Of a stretch of DNA of 61,012 bases, positions 7,160 through 14,989 are shown piece after piece; position 1 is the stretch's first letter; every line of letters begins with the position of its first letter. Position numbers and translations under genes: made by a program. Location: contig JBMOPC010000093.1 in NCBI GenBank assembly GCA_049323915.1, positions 1 to 61,012 of the forward strand. The letters are read 5' to 3'. The notes beneath the pieces were generated by a model. That model saw only the letters and a program-made list of their open reading frames with translations. It was not told the DNA's origin and did not search any database. This stretch comes from BRHc4a sp049323915 (GTDB lineage Bacteria > Bacillota > Desulfotomaculia > Desulfotomaculales > Desulfocucumaceae).

Positions 7160-9028
7160 TCAACAAGCGGCACCGCCAAATTCCCAGTTAATCACTTCCT
7201 CCAGACCAAGCTGCCTCTGCTTTTCGGCCAGTACCCGGCCCTGGCGGTCCAGTCCCCTCACCTGGTAATACTCCCTCAGCATCATTTCCATATCCGGCAC
7301 CGATCCGGCGCTGCTTCCCTCTCCCAGGGGGGTCATTATGGGCTCCGGCAGCATGTCATCAGAGGCGGTTACACCGCAGAGACTGCCGATGGCCCTTTTA
7401 AGGCACCAGATACGCTCTCCGCACTCCATCAGCCGTTCAATGCTCCAATCCCGGCCCGTAACCGACTGCATGGCGTCCACCAGGTCGGCATCGTCAAAAA
7501 CCATGCCCCCCAGCAGGCAGAAAATTGCGGCCCCGCCGAATACCATGCCCAAATCCTGGGTCTTTTTCACCATTTCGGCCTTGCCCTCACTGGTCTGCCC
7601 GTTGTAGGACTCTTCCCCGAGGCCCAGCAGGGGGTAGATGGATGCTCCCTGCTCAACGTGCATGGTAAGGGACGACACGTGGCAGGCCCCCCTTACAGAA
7701 GTGGCGTAGCCCAGCCCCAGCCCGTGCCCAGCCCTGGGGTCATGCATGGGAGACTCGAGCTTTTTCACGGTGGTCAGGTATTTTTGCGACTCCGGCCCCA
7801 GTTTTTCAGCCAGCGCGGCGCTTCCCCGCCCCAAAAGACTCAACAGGCCGGTGCCGTTTCCTATCTGTTTTACCAGTTCCACCAGCGTGGAAGGATCGGA
7901 CCATCTCAACTCAATGCCGCCGGTGTCGGCGGAGGTCAGCAATCCATCTTCAAAGCACTGTAAGGCAAAGGCCAGTGTGGCGCCGCAGGTAATGGTGTCC
8001 ATACCGTACCTGTTGCAAAGATCATTCAGCTTGGCTATGGCCCCGGGGCTGTCAATAAGGCACATTGTGCCGAAGGAGGCTACGGTCTCGTATTCGGGCC
8101 CCGGCCCGGCCTCCATGGAATAGGGGCCCTCATCCACCCTGGACTCCCTCTTGCAGCCCACCGGGCAGGCAAAGCAGGTGGCCCTCCCCACCTGAAGCCC
8201 TTCCTCGAAAGCGGTGCCGTTTATTTTTTCCACACCGTCCCACTGTCCCCACTGCCAGTTTTTAATGGGGACATCCCCCAGCATCATACCCACATCCACA
8301 TTGCAGGCGGTCCCCTGGGCCGACAGTGCCTGTATTATATAGCTCTCTTTAAGCTTTTCATTCAGGCGGCGGCGCAGGGCCGCCACTTCCTCCGGGCGGC
8401 CGCAGGAGACCCTGCCCCCGCCCCTTGCCGTAACGGCCTTTAACAGCTTGCTCCCCATCACCGCCCCCATGCCGGTGCGGCCGAATATATGCCTCTTGTC
8501 GTGCACTATGCCGGAATAGGCAACCCCGTTCTCACCGGCCTGGCCGATGGCAAGAACCCTTCCCCGGTGCTTGAGCGCCTGGCAGGCCTCATAGGAATCC
8601 TTGCCCCATAAATCCCCGGCGCCGGCAATAACTGCCTCCCCGTCCTCAATATGAAGCACCACGGGCTCCGGAGACCTGCCGGTTATAATTATGCCGTCGA
8701 AGCCTGCCTTCTTCAGCTCCGCACCGAAAAAGCCGCCGGCGTTGGACTCTCCCCAGATCCCGGTAAGGGGCGACCTGGCGCAGGCCACCATCCTCCCGCT
8801 GCACGGCAGCGAGCTGCCGGCCAAAGGGCCGGTCATGAAAATAAGAGGGTTTTCCGGGCCGAGGGGGTCCACGGAACCGCACTCCCTGCCCAGCCGGCTG
8901 ATAAAAAAAGCCGCCGCCAGACCGCTGCCCCCAATGTATTTTTCCGCCAGTTCCTCCTTCAGCGGCAGTATGCCTGTTTTTCCGGCTGAAAGGTCAACCT
9001 CCAGTATTTGACCGCAATATCCGTACAA
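7160..9028 (-). CDS. Aldehyde:ferredoxin oxidoreductase family protein (tungsten/molybdopterin)
   Basis: About 622 aa, full AOR-family length. It carries the N-terminal YGYCGQILEVDLSAGK segment, GRTGMGAVMGSK (pterin contact), the [4Fe-4S] motif CFACPVGC (Cys-x2-Cys-x3-Cys) and the late single cysteine in SLCGVTASDD. These enzymes oxidise aldehydes to acids with ferredoxin, or run in reverse, using a tungsten bis-pterin cofactor in the cytoplasm. The frame extends to a TTG at 9049 that overlaps the SCP2 gene. Homologues begin near YGY, so I prefer the TTG at 9028, preceded by a GGGGGTGGAGG stretch. It is the last gene of the FadR-ADH-SCP2-AOR operon, suggesting alcohol/aldehyde/acid interconversion. 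Confidence 0.9.
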   Translation of the reverse strand: MYGYCGQILEVDLSAGKTGILPLKEELAEKYIGGSGLAAAFFISRLGRECGSVDPLGPENPLIFMTGPLAGSSLPCSGRMVACARSPLTGIWGESNAGGFFGAELKKAGFDGIIITGRSPEPVVLHIEDGEAVIAGAGDLWGKDSYEACQALKHRGRVLAIGQAGENGVAYSGIVHDKRHIFGRTGMGAVMGSKLLKAVTARGGGRVSCGRPEEVAALRRRLNEKLKESYIIQALSAQGTACNVDVGMMLGDVPIKNWQWGQWDGVEKINGTAFEEGLQVGRATCFACPVGCKRESRVDEGPYSMEAGPGPEYETVASFGTMCLIDSPGAIAKLNDLCNRYGMDTITCGATLAFALQCFEDGLLTSADTGGIELRWSDPSTLVELVKQIGNGTGLLSLLGRGSAALAEKLGPESQKYLTTVKKLESPMHDPRAGHGLGLGYATSVRGACHVSSLTMHVEQGASIYPLLGLGEESYNGQTSEGKAEMVKKTQDLGMVFGGAAIFCLLGGMVFDDADLVDAMQSVTGRDWSIERLMECGERIWCLKRAIGSLCGVTASDDMLPEPIMTPLGEGSSAGSVPDMEMMLREYYQVRGLDRQGRVLAEKQRQLGLEEVINWEFGGAAC

Positions 9029-9041
9029 ACCTCCACCCCCT

Positions 9042-9464
9042 TTACTCAACCAGGTGGCCGTACCCGATTTTCCGCAGATAATCGGGATACAGCGTATAGG
9101 CAGGCTTAATGGCCGGCAAAAGCTTCAATATTTCCTGTATGGGCCCCTTGGCCTTCATCTGCCCCCTGGTGAGGGCGGCGGTGAGGTTTACCTTGCCCAG
9201 CCAGAATTTATGCGCAATATCCGCAGACATTGTCATAAGAACTTTAGGCTCCATGTCGTTGGGCCCGAAAAGCACATTATAATAGCAGCCCTCCTCGGGG
9301 TTTGACGCGTCTATGGTGATTTCGGACTCCGGGTCCGAGTACCTGAACTTGATTATCAGCCCGGAAGACTTGATCCTGGGGCCCATCTGGCTGTGAGTGC
9401 GGGCCTCCGTCATCATGCCCCCGATGCATTTATAAAGCTCCTCCGCATTTTTAAACAAGCCCAT
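9042..9464 (-). CDS. SCP2 sterol-binding domain protein
   Basis: A 140-aa single-domain SCP2-like protein (lipid or acyl-carrier fold). Seen: a hydrophobic core around IKFRYSDPESEITID, then the PKVLMTMSADIAHKFWLGKVNLTAAL region typical of the SCP2 fold, and KGPIQEILKLLPAIKPAY near the end. Family members bind hydrophobic ligands such as fatty acyl groups; the exact ligand is unknown. It sits between alcohol dehydrogenase and AOR genes, so it may present or buffer a greasy aldehyde or alcohol. AGGAGG is well placed before the ATG. The gene slightly overlaps the longest AOR frame. Confidence 0.8.
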   Translation of the reverse strand: MGLFKNAEELYKCIGGMMTEARTHSQMGPRIKSSGLIIKFRYSDPESEITIDASNPEEGCYYNVLFGPNDMEPKVLMTMSADIAHKFWLGKVNLTAALTRGQMKAKGPIQEILKLLPAIKPAYTLYPDYLRKIGYGHLVE

Positions 9465-9484
9465 GCCACATTACCTCCTATTAT

Positions 9485-10651
9485 TTATTTAACGTATGCT
9501 TTTTCAAGCAGTTCCAGTATTTCATCCGGCTCAGCCGGGCGCGGATTGTTGAAAATCGCCCCGTCCACCGCGGCCAGCTCGGCCACCCCGGCCAGCCCTT
9601 CGGCGGGCACCCCGGTGTCTTTCAGTCTTTGGGAAATGCCACAGCTGGCGCACAGGTCCCTTACCGCCTCCACCGCCCTGGCCGCGCCTTCCTCCGCCGT
9701 CAGGCCGGACAGCGCCACTCCCGCCGCCCCGGCGATGTCGGCCAGCCGGGCTGCCGAAGTGGGGATGTTATACTCCATTCCATAGGGAAGCAGTATGGCG
9801 TTGGCCAGTCCGTGGGGAACGCTGTACAGCCCGCCGCAGGCGTGGCTCATGGCATGGACTATGCCCACCATGGCGCTGCTGAAGGCCATCCCCGCCATGG
9901 TGCTGGCCACCAGCATGGCATGCCTCGCCTCCAGGTCGTCCCCCCGGGCGGTGGCCGCCGGCAGGTTCTGAAAAATTATGCGCGCAGCCTCCAGCGCAAG
10001 GCCGGAAGCCACAGGGTTGGAAGCGTTGGACACGTGCGCCTCCACCGCGTGGGTCAGGGCGTCCAGCCCGGTGGTGGCGGTAAGCAGAGGAGGCATCCCC
10101 GCTGTCATTTCGGGGTCCAGCACGGCAACGCTGGGCACCAGATAGGGGCTTAAGAAACTCAGCTTGGCATTCCTGGAATCGTCTTTTATTACCGCAAACT
10201 GGGTGACTTCGCTGCCGGTGCCGGCAGTGGTGGGCACGGCTACCAGGGGGGCCAGGGGAGAGGAAAGAAGCCCGAATCCCTCGTAATCCAGCAGTCTGCC
10301 GCCATTGCTCAGTATGATATTTATAGCCTTGGCGGTGTCAATGTTGCTTCCCCCGCCCAGTGCCAGGAGGAAATCCGGTTCGGCTTCACCGGCCAGGGCC
10401 GCTCCTTTTTCCACCAGGGAAACCTCGGAGTTTGGCACCACCTCGTCAAAAATCCCCACCACCTGGACATTGCCCTCAGTGAGAGCCTTAATCACCCTGT
10501 CCACCAGCCCCGCCTTCCTCAGCACCTGGTCGGTGACTATAAAGCACCTTGACCACCTCATGTTTTCCACTGTCTGGCCCAGGCTGTCTACAACTCCTGC
10601 CCCGGCGATAATCCTGGCAGGGCAAAAGAACTCAAAAAAGTCGGTTTTCAA
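9485..10651 (-). CDS. Iron-containing alcohol dehydrogenase
   Basis: A 388-aa group III Fe-dependent alcohol dehydrogenase. The NAD(P) pocket ALGGGSNIDTAKAI lies near residue 100, and metal-ligand regions are DALTHAVEAHVSNASNP and GIVHAMSHACGGLYSVPHG, with the conserved Asp and His residues in place. It interconverts alcohols and aldehydes in the cytoplasm. The TTG start overlaps the stop of the FadR-type regulator gene (TTGA), with AAGGGGGG upstream, so the two are translationally coupled. Its partner AOR lies two genes downstream: alcohol to aldehyde here, aldehyde to acid plus reduced ferredoxin there. Confidence 0.92.
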   Translation of the reverse strand: MKTDFFEFFCPARIIAGAGVVDSLGQTVENMRWSRCFIVTDQVLRKAGLVDRVIKALTEGNVQVVGIFDEVVPNSEVSLVEKGAALAGEAEPDFLLALGGGSNIDTAKAINIILSNGGRLLDYEGFGLLSSPLAPLVAVPTTAGTGSEVTQFAVIKDDSRNAKLSFLSPYLVPSVAVLDPEMTAGMPPLLTATTGLDALTHAVEAHVSNASNPVASGLALEAARIIFQNLPAATARGDDLEARHAMLVASTMAGMAFSSAMVGIVHAMSHACGGLYSVPHGLANAILLPYGMEYNIPTSAARLADIAGAAGVALSGLTAEEGAARAVEAVRDLCASCGISQRLKDTGVPAEGLAGVAELAAVDGAIFNNPRPAEPDEILELLEKAYVK

Positions 10652-11337
10652 TCAAAACCCCCCTTACCCTGTATACCTTCGTATTCAAACAGGGCCTTAA
10701 GCGCCCACTGAAAGTGATCCCTTGTCAGGCGGGCGGACTGCCTTTCCTGTCCGGATTCAAGGGCCTGTATTATTTTAAGGTGGTCTTCAATACACTTCTC
10801 CCTGTTTTCACGGACACCGAACAGAATTATGGCATACCTCTCCACAATCACCCACATTGTGCTTGATACGCTCTGCAGAACAGGGCTCTTGCCGGCCCTT
10901 CCCAGCGACAGGTGAAACTCCTTGTCCATAGCCGTAAAGTGTTCCCCTGACATTGCCGCTTTTTCCATATTGCGATGGATTTCCTTTATCTGCCTAACCT
11001 CTTCCGGCAGTATTCGCTGTGCCGCCAGCCCGGCCATGACGCCCTCAATGCTTGTAACGGCCTCATGGGCGCCGGCCAGGGAGCCGGGGTCCAGTCCATC
11101 CTCGGACATAAACCGGAATATCACTGTCTCCAGCCCGAAATCATTGTTGTCGGCCACAACGAATATACCCTCACCCACCCTCTTTTCTATAACGCGCATG
11201 AACTCCAGCACCCTCAGCGCCTCCCGCAGAGTGCCCCGGTTCACCCCCAGCAAATCGGCCAGCTCACGCTCGGGAGGAAGCCTGTCTCCCATCCTGAACC
11301 TGCCTTCAATTATGAGGCTGAGTATCTGCTTGGCCAC
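10648..11337 (-). CDS. FadR/GntR-family transcriptional regulator
   Basis: At least 229 aa with an N-terminal winged HTH (DRLPPERELADLLGVNRGTLREALRVLE) and a C-terminal FCD ligand domain (GVMAGLAAQR, DKEFHLSLGRAGKSP, DHFQWAL). It likely senses an organic acid or acyl-CoA and controls the ADH-SCP2-AOR genes it precedes. The GTG at 11337 truncates the first helix of the winged HTH. The frame remains open upstream and encodes a fitting LRKRSLYEDVAKQ. A strong AGGAGG at 11385-11390 points to a start at about 11373, where only an ATA, and nine bases later a CTG, is available. The real start is probably non-canonical. Confidence 0.88.
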   Translation of the reverse strand: MAKQILSLIIEGRFRMGDRLPPERELADLLGVNRGTLREALRVLEFMRVIEKRVGEGIFVVADNNDFGLETVIFRFMSEDGLDPGSLAGAHEAVTSIEGVMAGLAAQRILPEEVRQIKEIHRNMEKAAMSGEHFTAMDKEFHLSLGRAGKSPVLQSVSSTMWVIVERYAIILFGVRENREKCIEDHLKIIQALESGQERQSARLTRDHFQWALKALFEYEGIQGKGGFD

Positions 11338-11528
11338 ATCCTCGTACAGTGACCTCTTCCTCAGGTGTTTTATGTAACTGTTAACCTCCTGACCCTCCCC
11401 ACCTTAAGATTGGCTCAGCGGTTGAACCAGTGTATAAATTTAGAATATTATAGTTCCATGCCAATTACAACCATTAAAATTTTTACACCTAAAAAGAATC
11501 CCAACTCCACCCTCCCGTCAGAATACAG

Positions 11529-11556
11529 AGTAGCCCCGAATCTCTTCAGGGCTACT
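11529..11556. repeat. Hairpin linked to a CAGAATACAGA repeat fragment
   Basis: AGTAGCCC and GGGCTACT form an exact 8-bp stem around a 12-base loop, directly after a GTCAGAATACAG fragment of the dispersed intergenic repeat. The gap 11378-11663 holds nothing else certain. A TATAAT-like minus-strand -10 at about 11447-11452, with no good -35, could serve the FadR operon. No T-run follows the hairpin, so a terminator call is weak. Confidence 0.4.
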
Positions 11557-11663
11557 TCAGTCAACCAGTTATCAGTTTATTGAGAACTTTCCGAATACAA
11601 ACTTACTGCCCCCTGCAAACAACGCCTAACAAAACATGATCACGGATCAAAGAAGCTTTATCT

Positions 11664-12803
11664 CTATAAGCCAAGCCTGCGGGCAATGATGATGCGCTGC
11701 ACCTCGGAAGTGCCCTCGCCTATTTCAAGGAGCTTATTGTCTCTGAGATACCGCTCCACAGGAAATTCCTTGATATAGCCATAGCCGCCGTGGATCTGTA
11801 TGGCGTCCAGCGCCGCCTTGGTGGCCATTTCCGAGGCGAAGGCCTTGGCTATGGATGCTTCCATGGTGTAGGGCCTGCCGTTGTCTTTAAGCCAGCCGCC
11901 CTTTAAGTACATGAGCCGGGCAAGCTCTATGTTCATTTTCATTTCCGCTATCTTGAACTGTATGGCCTGGAACTTGGAAATGCTCTGCCCGAACTGCACC
12001 CTCTCCTGGGCGTACTTGATAGAGGCGTCCAGGCAGGCCTGGGCGATGCCCACAGATATTGCCGCCACTGCCAGGCGCCCGCCGTCCAGCACCTGCATTA
12101 TTTGCCTGAAGCCGTTGTTGAGGGGCCCAAGCAAATTCTCTTTGGGTATCCTTACATTTTCAAAGAAGAGCTCGGTGGTGTTGGAGGAGTGCAGCCCCAT
12201 TTTTTCATAGCCGCTCCTTATTTCAAACCCGGGAGCGTCGGTGGGCACTATGAATGTGCTTATCCCCCTGGTCCCAATCCCTTTTTCGGTCACAGCAGTG
12301 ATGGTGACAAACTTGGCGTAGCTGGCATTGGTGATGAAGCACTTGGACCCGTTTATGACCCAGCTGTCCCCGTCAAGGACGGCGGTGGTCTTGGTGGCCC
12401 CGGAATCGGATCCGGCCTCGGGCTCTGTCAGTCCCAGGGCGCCCATTGCTTCAGCGCTGCACAGTACGGGCAGGTACTTCATCTTCTGATCTTCGCTTCC
12501 GGAATAGTAAATGGGGGCAATTCCCAGAGCTATATGGGCGTCGTAAGTGAGCCCCAGCGATCCATCGGCCCTGGATATTTCTTCGGTTGCCAAGAGGTAG
12601 CTTATATAGTCGGCCCCCGCGCCGCCGTACTGCTCAGCCACCGGCAGGCCCATAAGCCCAAGGTCGGCCATTTTCTTTATGAGATCCAGGGGAAACTGTC
12701 CGGTCCTATCCCTTTCCGCCGCCCCTGGGACGATTTCATTCTGAGCAAAATCATACACATTATCCCTGATTAGCTTTTGTTCTTCAGTAAGGTCGAAGTT
12801 CAT
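11664..12803 (-). CDS. Acyl-CoA dehydrogenase (short-chain/butyryl-CoA type)
   Basis: A 379-aa FAD-dependent acyl-CoA dehydrogenase. Both family signatures are present: GALGLTEPEAGSDSG around 133-147 and the C-terminal QIHGGYGYIKEFPVERYLRD. IGEGTSEVQR places Glu363 at the catalytic-base position used by short- and medium-chain, butyryl- and 2-methylbutyryl-CoA dehydrogenases. Isovaleryl-CoA dehydrogenases lack Glu here, so a leucine-pathway assignment is not favoured for this subunit. It makes 2-enoyl-CoA and passes electrons to ETF. It is the last gene of a minus-strand acyl-CoA operon. The ATG has GAGGGGG upstream. The 168-bp gap before it holds a large GC hairpin. Confidence 0.93.
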   Translation of the reverse strand: MNFDLTEEQKLIRDNVYDFAQNEIVPGAAERDRTGQFPLDLIKKMADLGLMGLPVAEQYGGAGADYISYLLATEEISRADGSLGLTYDAHIALGIAPIYYSGSEDQKMKYLPVLCSAEAMGALGLTEPEAGSDSGATKTTAVLDGDSWVINGSKCFITNASYAKFVTITAVTEKGIGTRGISTFIVPTDAPGFEIRSGYEKMGLHSSNTTELFFENVRIPKENLLGPLNNGFRQIMQVLDGGRLAVAAISVGIAQACLDASIKYAQERVQFGQSISKFQAIQFKIAEMKMNIELARLMYLKGGWLKDNGRPYTMEASIAKAFASEMATKAALDAIQIHGGYGYIKEFPVERYLRDNKLLEIGEGTSEVQRIIIARRLGL

Positions 12804-12830
12804 TTAATTAAGCCCCCTCTCATTTTTCAG

Positions 12831-12871
12831 GCGGCGGGGAGGCTTTTGCCACCCGCCCCGCCGCCTTTTTC
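12831..12871 (+). terminator. Strong hairpin with T-run, facing against the operon
   Basis: GGCGGCGGGG pairs with CCCCGCCGCC and is followed by TTTTT when read on the plus strand, a textbook intrinsic terminator. Both neighbouring genes are on the minus strand, so it would stop antisense transcription. In the sense direction it is a stable mRNA hairpin between the HMG-CoA-lyase-like and acyl-CoA-dehydrogenase cistrons. Confidence 0.6.
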
Positions 12872-12971
12872 TCTATAGTGCCGTTTCCCCTTCTCCGCAG
12901 TGAGTAACCCGCCACCCCCCTAATTAAGACTATTCATTACAAGGCTGACCCCCGCAAGGCATAAGTCATGT

Positions 12972-13988
12972 CTAAAATCCAGTGGCCTCTTTGGGAATGC
13001 GGCCGGTCCTGATGCTCTCGCTTCTCAGCCGGCGGCCCACTATTTTTTCCACCATTCTGCCTATTTCAAGAACCCTGTCCACGTCCACTCCGGTGTCTAT
13101 TCCCATTTCGTCCATCATTACCACCATGTCCTCGGTGGAGACCAGCCCCACAATATTGGGGTCCTGGTAGTAGTAGGCCCCTGTTCCGGACACCGGACTC
13201 CCGTCCACAAAGTTGGCAGGCTGCCCGCCGATACCCCCCATGGTGCTCTCGAAGTGGGTGATGCCGGCCTGGAGCGCCGCCAGCACATTGGCCTGCCCCC
13301 AGCCCCTGGTGACGTGGAAGTGGGCTATATGAAGGTCGGGGTTGGGAATGGCGTCCAGTATCATGGAAAAATACTCGTACACCTTGTTGGGAGGGGCCGA
13401 TCCGTCATGGTCGGCGTGCTCGATGTCGTCCGCCCCCAGTTCCAGGTAGCGCTTGGTGAATTCCACCGCCTTTTTCAGCTCGGTGGGGCCCTCGATGGGG
13501 CAGCCCCAGATGGTGCTCACGGTGCCGTTTACCTTTAACCCGGCGTCGTGGGCCTTCCTGATGCACTCCTCGGTCATCTTCCAGTAGCCCTTGTGGTCCA
13601 GCCCGGAGTTTTTATACATATGGGACGGCGAGGTGGAAACCATCTGCAGTATCCTGTCGGGGCCGCAGCCCTCCTTTTTAAGCTCAATGGCCCTTTCCAC
13701 CGCTTTTTCCCTGATGGTGATGGCGGTCAGCTCCACCTCGTGAAGCTTTTCCCTGACCCTCTTGCTGTTCCTGATCAGCTTTAGAAGTTTGTCTCCGTCG
13801 GCAAACTGGGGCATCCCCTTGGGATTGCCCAGGTTTGTGACCTCCAGACGCCTGAACCCGGCCAGTATCATCTCTTCCAGCAGCCACAGCTTGGCCTCGG
13901 TGGGGATGGTCTTTTCTTCATGCTGGAAACCGTCGCGAACCGTTATTTCTCCCAGAACCACCTTTTTCGGATACTTCATTGTGAACAT
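12972..13988 (-). CDS. HMG-CoA lyase-like (HMGL/DRE-TIM family) enzyme
   Basis: A 338-aa TIM-barrel enzyme of the pyruvate-carboxyltransferase/HMG-CoA-lyase family. The first-strand motif EITVRDGFQHEE keeps the catalytic Asp, and AHFHVTRGWGQANVLAAL supplies the metal-binding HxH. The loop that in HMG-CoA lyase carries the catalytic Cys (GLGGCP) reads GIGGQP here, and about 14 residues are inserted before STEDMV, so the reaction may be a variant. It lies between enoyl-CoA hydratase and acyl-CoA dehydrogenase genes, implying cleavage or condensation of a 3-hydroxyacyl-CoA. I prefer the ATG at 13988 over 13994, because AAGGAG is then eight bases away rather than two. Confidence 0.8.
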   Translation of the reverse strand: MFTMKYPKKVVLGEITVRDGFQHEEKTIPTEAKLWLLEEMILAGFRRLEVTNLGNPKGMPQFADGDKLLKLIRNSKRVREKLHEVELTAITIREKAVERAIELKKEGCGPDRILQMVSTSPSHMYKNSGLDHKGYWKMTEECIRKAHDAGLKVNGTVSTIWGCPIEGPTELKKAVEFTKRYLELGADDIEHADHDGSAPPNKVYEYFSMILDAIPNPDLHIAHFHVTRGWGQANVLAALQAGITHFESTMGGIGGQPANFVDGSPVSGTGAYYYQDPNIVGLVSTEDMVVMMDEMGIDTGVDVDRVLEIGRMVEKIVGRRLRSESIRTGRIPKEATGF

Positions 13989-14023
13989 AGACATTTCTCC
14001 TTTCGTAAATTTTTTGATGGAAG

Positions 14024-14158
14024 GTAGTAAGTAACAGGTAATAGGTAATTGGCAATAAGAATTAAGCGCCAGATGTGAGGTGTTGGCTTATAACATATAG
14101 CGTATAGCCTATAGCTAACAGCCAATAGCCAATAACCTATAACCTATAACCAATAACC
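14024..14158. repeat. Degenerate short-period repeat (ATAACCTAT / TAGCCAATA units)
   Basis: The gap between the hydratase stop and the lyase start is filled with seven- to ten-base variants such as ATAGCCTATAGC, CCAATAGCCAATA and AACCTATAACCTATAACC. The left part (AACAGGTAATAGGTAATTGG) is roughly the inverse of the right part, so the whole is an imperfect inverted repeat of about 135 bp. It is non-coding and lies inside an operon. Confidence 0.6.
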
Positions 14159-14159
14159 T

Positions 14160-14942
14160 TTAAAGCCCTTTGTAAACCGGCTTCCGCTTTTCGTTGAATG
14201 CTTTCAGCCCCTCGTCCCTGTCCTCGGTGGCCAGGCACACGTTGTAGCATTCGGCCTCCAGTGCCAGGGCGGTGTTCAGGTCAAGCTCCACCCCCAGGTT
14301 TATCGACCTCTTTGCCTGCTGGAGGGCGATGGGGCCGTTCCTGGTTATTTCCCGCATTATCTCCATGGTTTTCTCCATGAGCTTTTCATGGGGCGCCACG
14401 TGGTTTGCCAGCCCGATGCTGTAAGCATCCTGGGCCGAAATGCGCCTGCCGGTGAAAATAAGCTCCTTGGCCTTGTTCCTGCCGATCACCCGGGGCATGA
14501 GCTGTGTGCCTCCGCCTCCCGGTATAATGGCCAGCCCCACCTCGGGCAGCCCGAAAGCGGCTTTCTCCGAGGCGATTATGAAATCGCAGCACAGTGCAAA
14601 CTCGCAGCCTCCGCCCAGGGCGAAGCCGTTGACCGCCGCCACCAGCGGCTTGGGAAATTCGGCCACCGCCGTGAAGGTCTTGACAAAGAGTGATCGCTGC
14701 CTTTTCATTTCATCCCTGCTCATGGTCTTTCTTTCCTTCAGGTCGGCCCCCACGCAGAAAGCCCTGTCACCCTCGGCGGTCAGCACTGCGGCGAACACAT
14801 CCCGGTCCAGCTCCAGCTCCTCCAGCGCCGCCAGAAGGTCTTTGGCGGTCTGGGTGGAGAGGGCGTTCATGGCGTCGGGGCGGTTGAAGGCCACCACGGC
14901 TATATGACCCTCCCTGGTCAGCTTTAAGGTTTCATAACCCAT
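14160..14942 (-). CDS. Enoyl-CoA hydratase/isomerase family protein
   Basis: A 260-aa crotonase. The oxyanion-hole segments are AFCVGADLKER and FALGGGCEFALCCDFI. The two catalytic glutamates of true hydratases are both present, in GGGCEFAL and in FGLPEVGLAIIPGGGGTQ, so it should hydrate 2-enoyl-CoA to 3-hydroxyacyl-CoA. The family also contains methylglutaconyl-CoA hydratase, which would suit the carboxylase and lyase genes beside it. The ATG has AGGAGG nine bases upstream. It lies second in the minus-strand operon after the carboxyltransferase gene. Confidence 0.92.
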   Translation of the reverse strand: MGYETLKLTREGHIAVVAFNRPDAMNALSTQTAKDLLAALEELELDRDVFAAVLTAEGDRAFCVGADLKERKTMSRDEMKRQRSLFVKTFTAVAEFPKPLVAAVNGFALGGGCEFALCCDFIIASEKAAFGLPEVGLAIIPGGGGTQLMPRVIGRNKAKELIFTGRRISAQDAYSIGLANHVAPHEKLMEKTMEIMREITRNGPIALQQAKRSINLGVELDLNTALALEAECYNVCLATEDRDEGLKAFNEKRKPVYKGL

Positions 14943-14989
14943 GTTCGTTGCCTCCTTATATAGGTCAGCTCCTGGATTCCGGATTCCGA

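Noticed and set aside
14100..14158. CRISPR-like array in the repeated segment
   Set aside because: The units are 7-10 bases, degenerate, without regular spacers or neighbouring cas genes.
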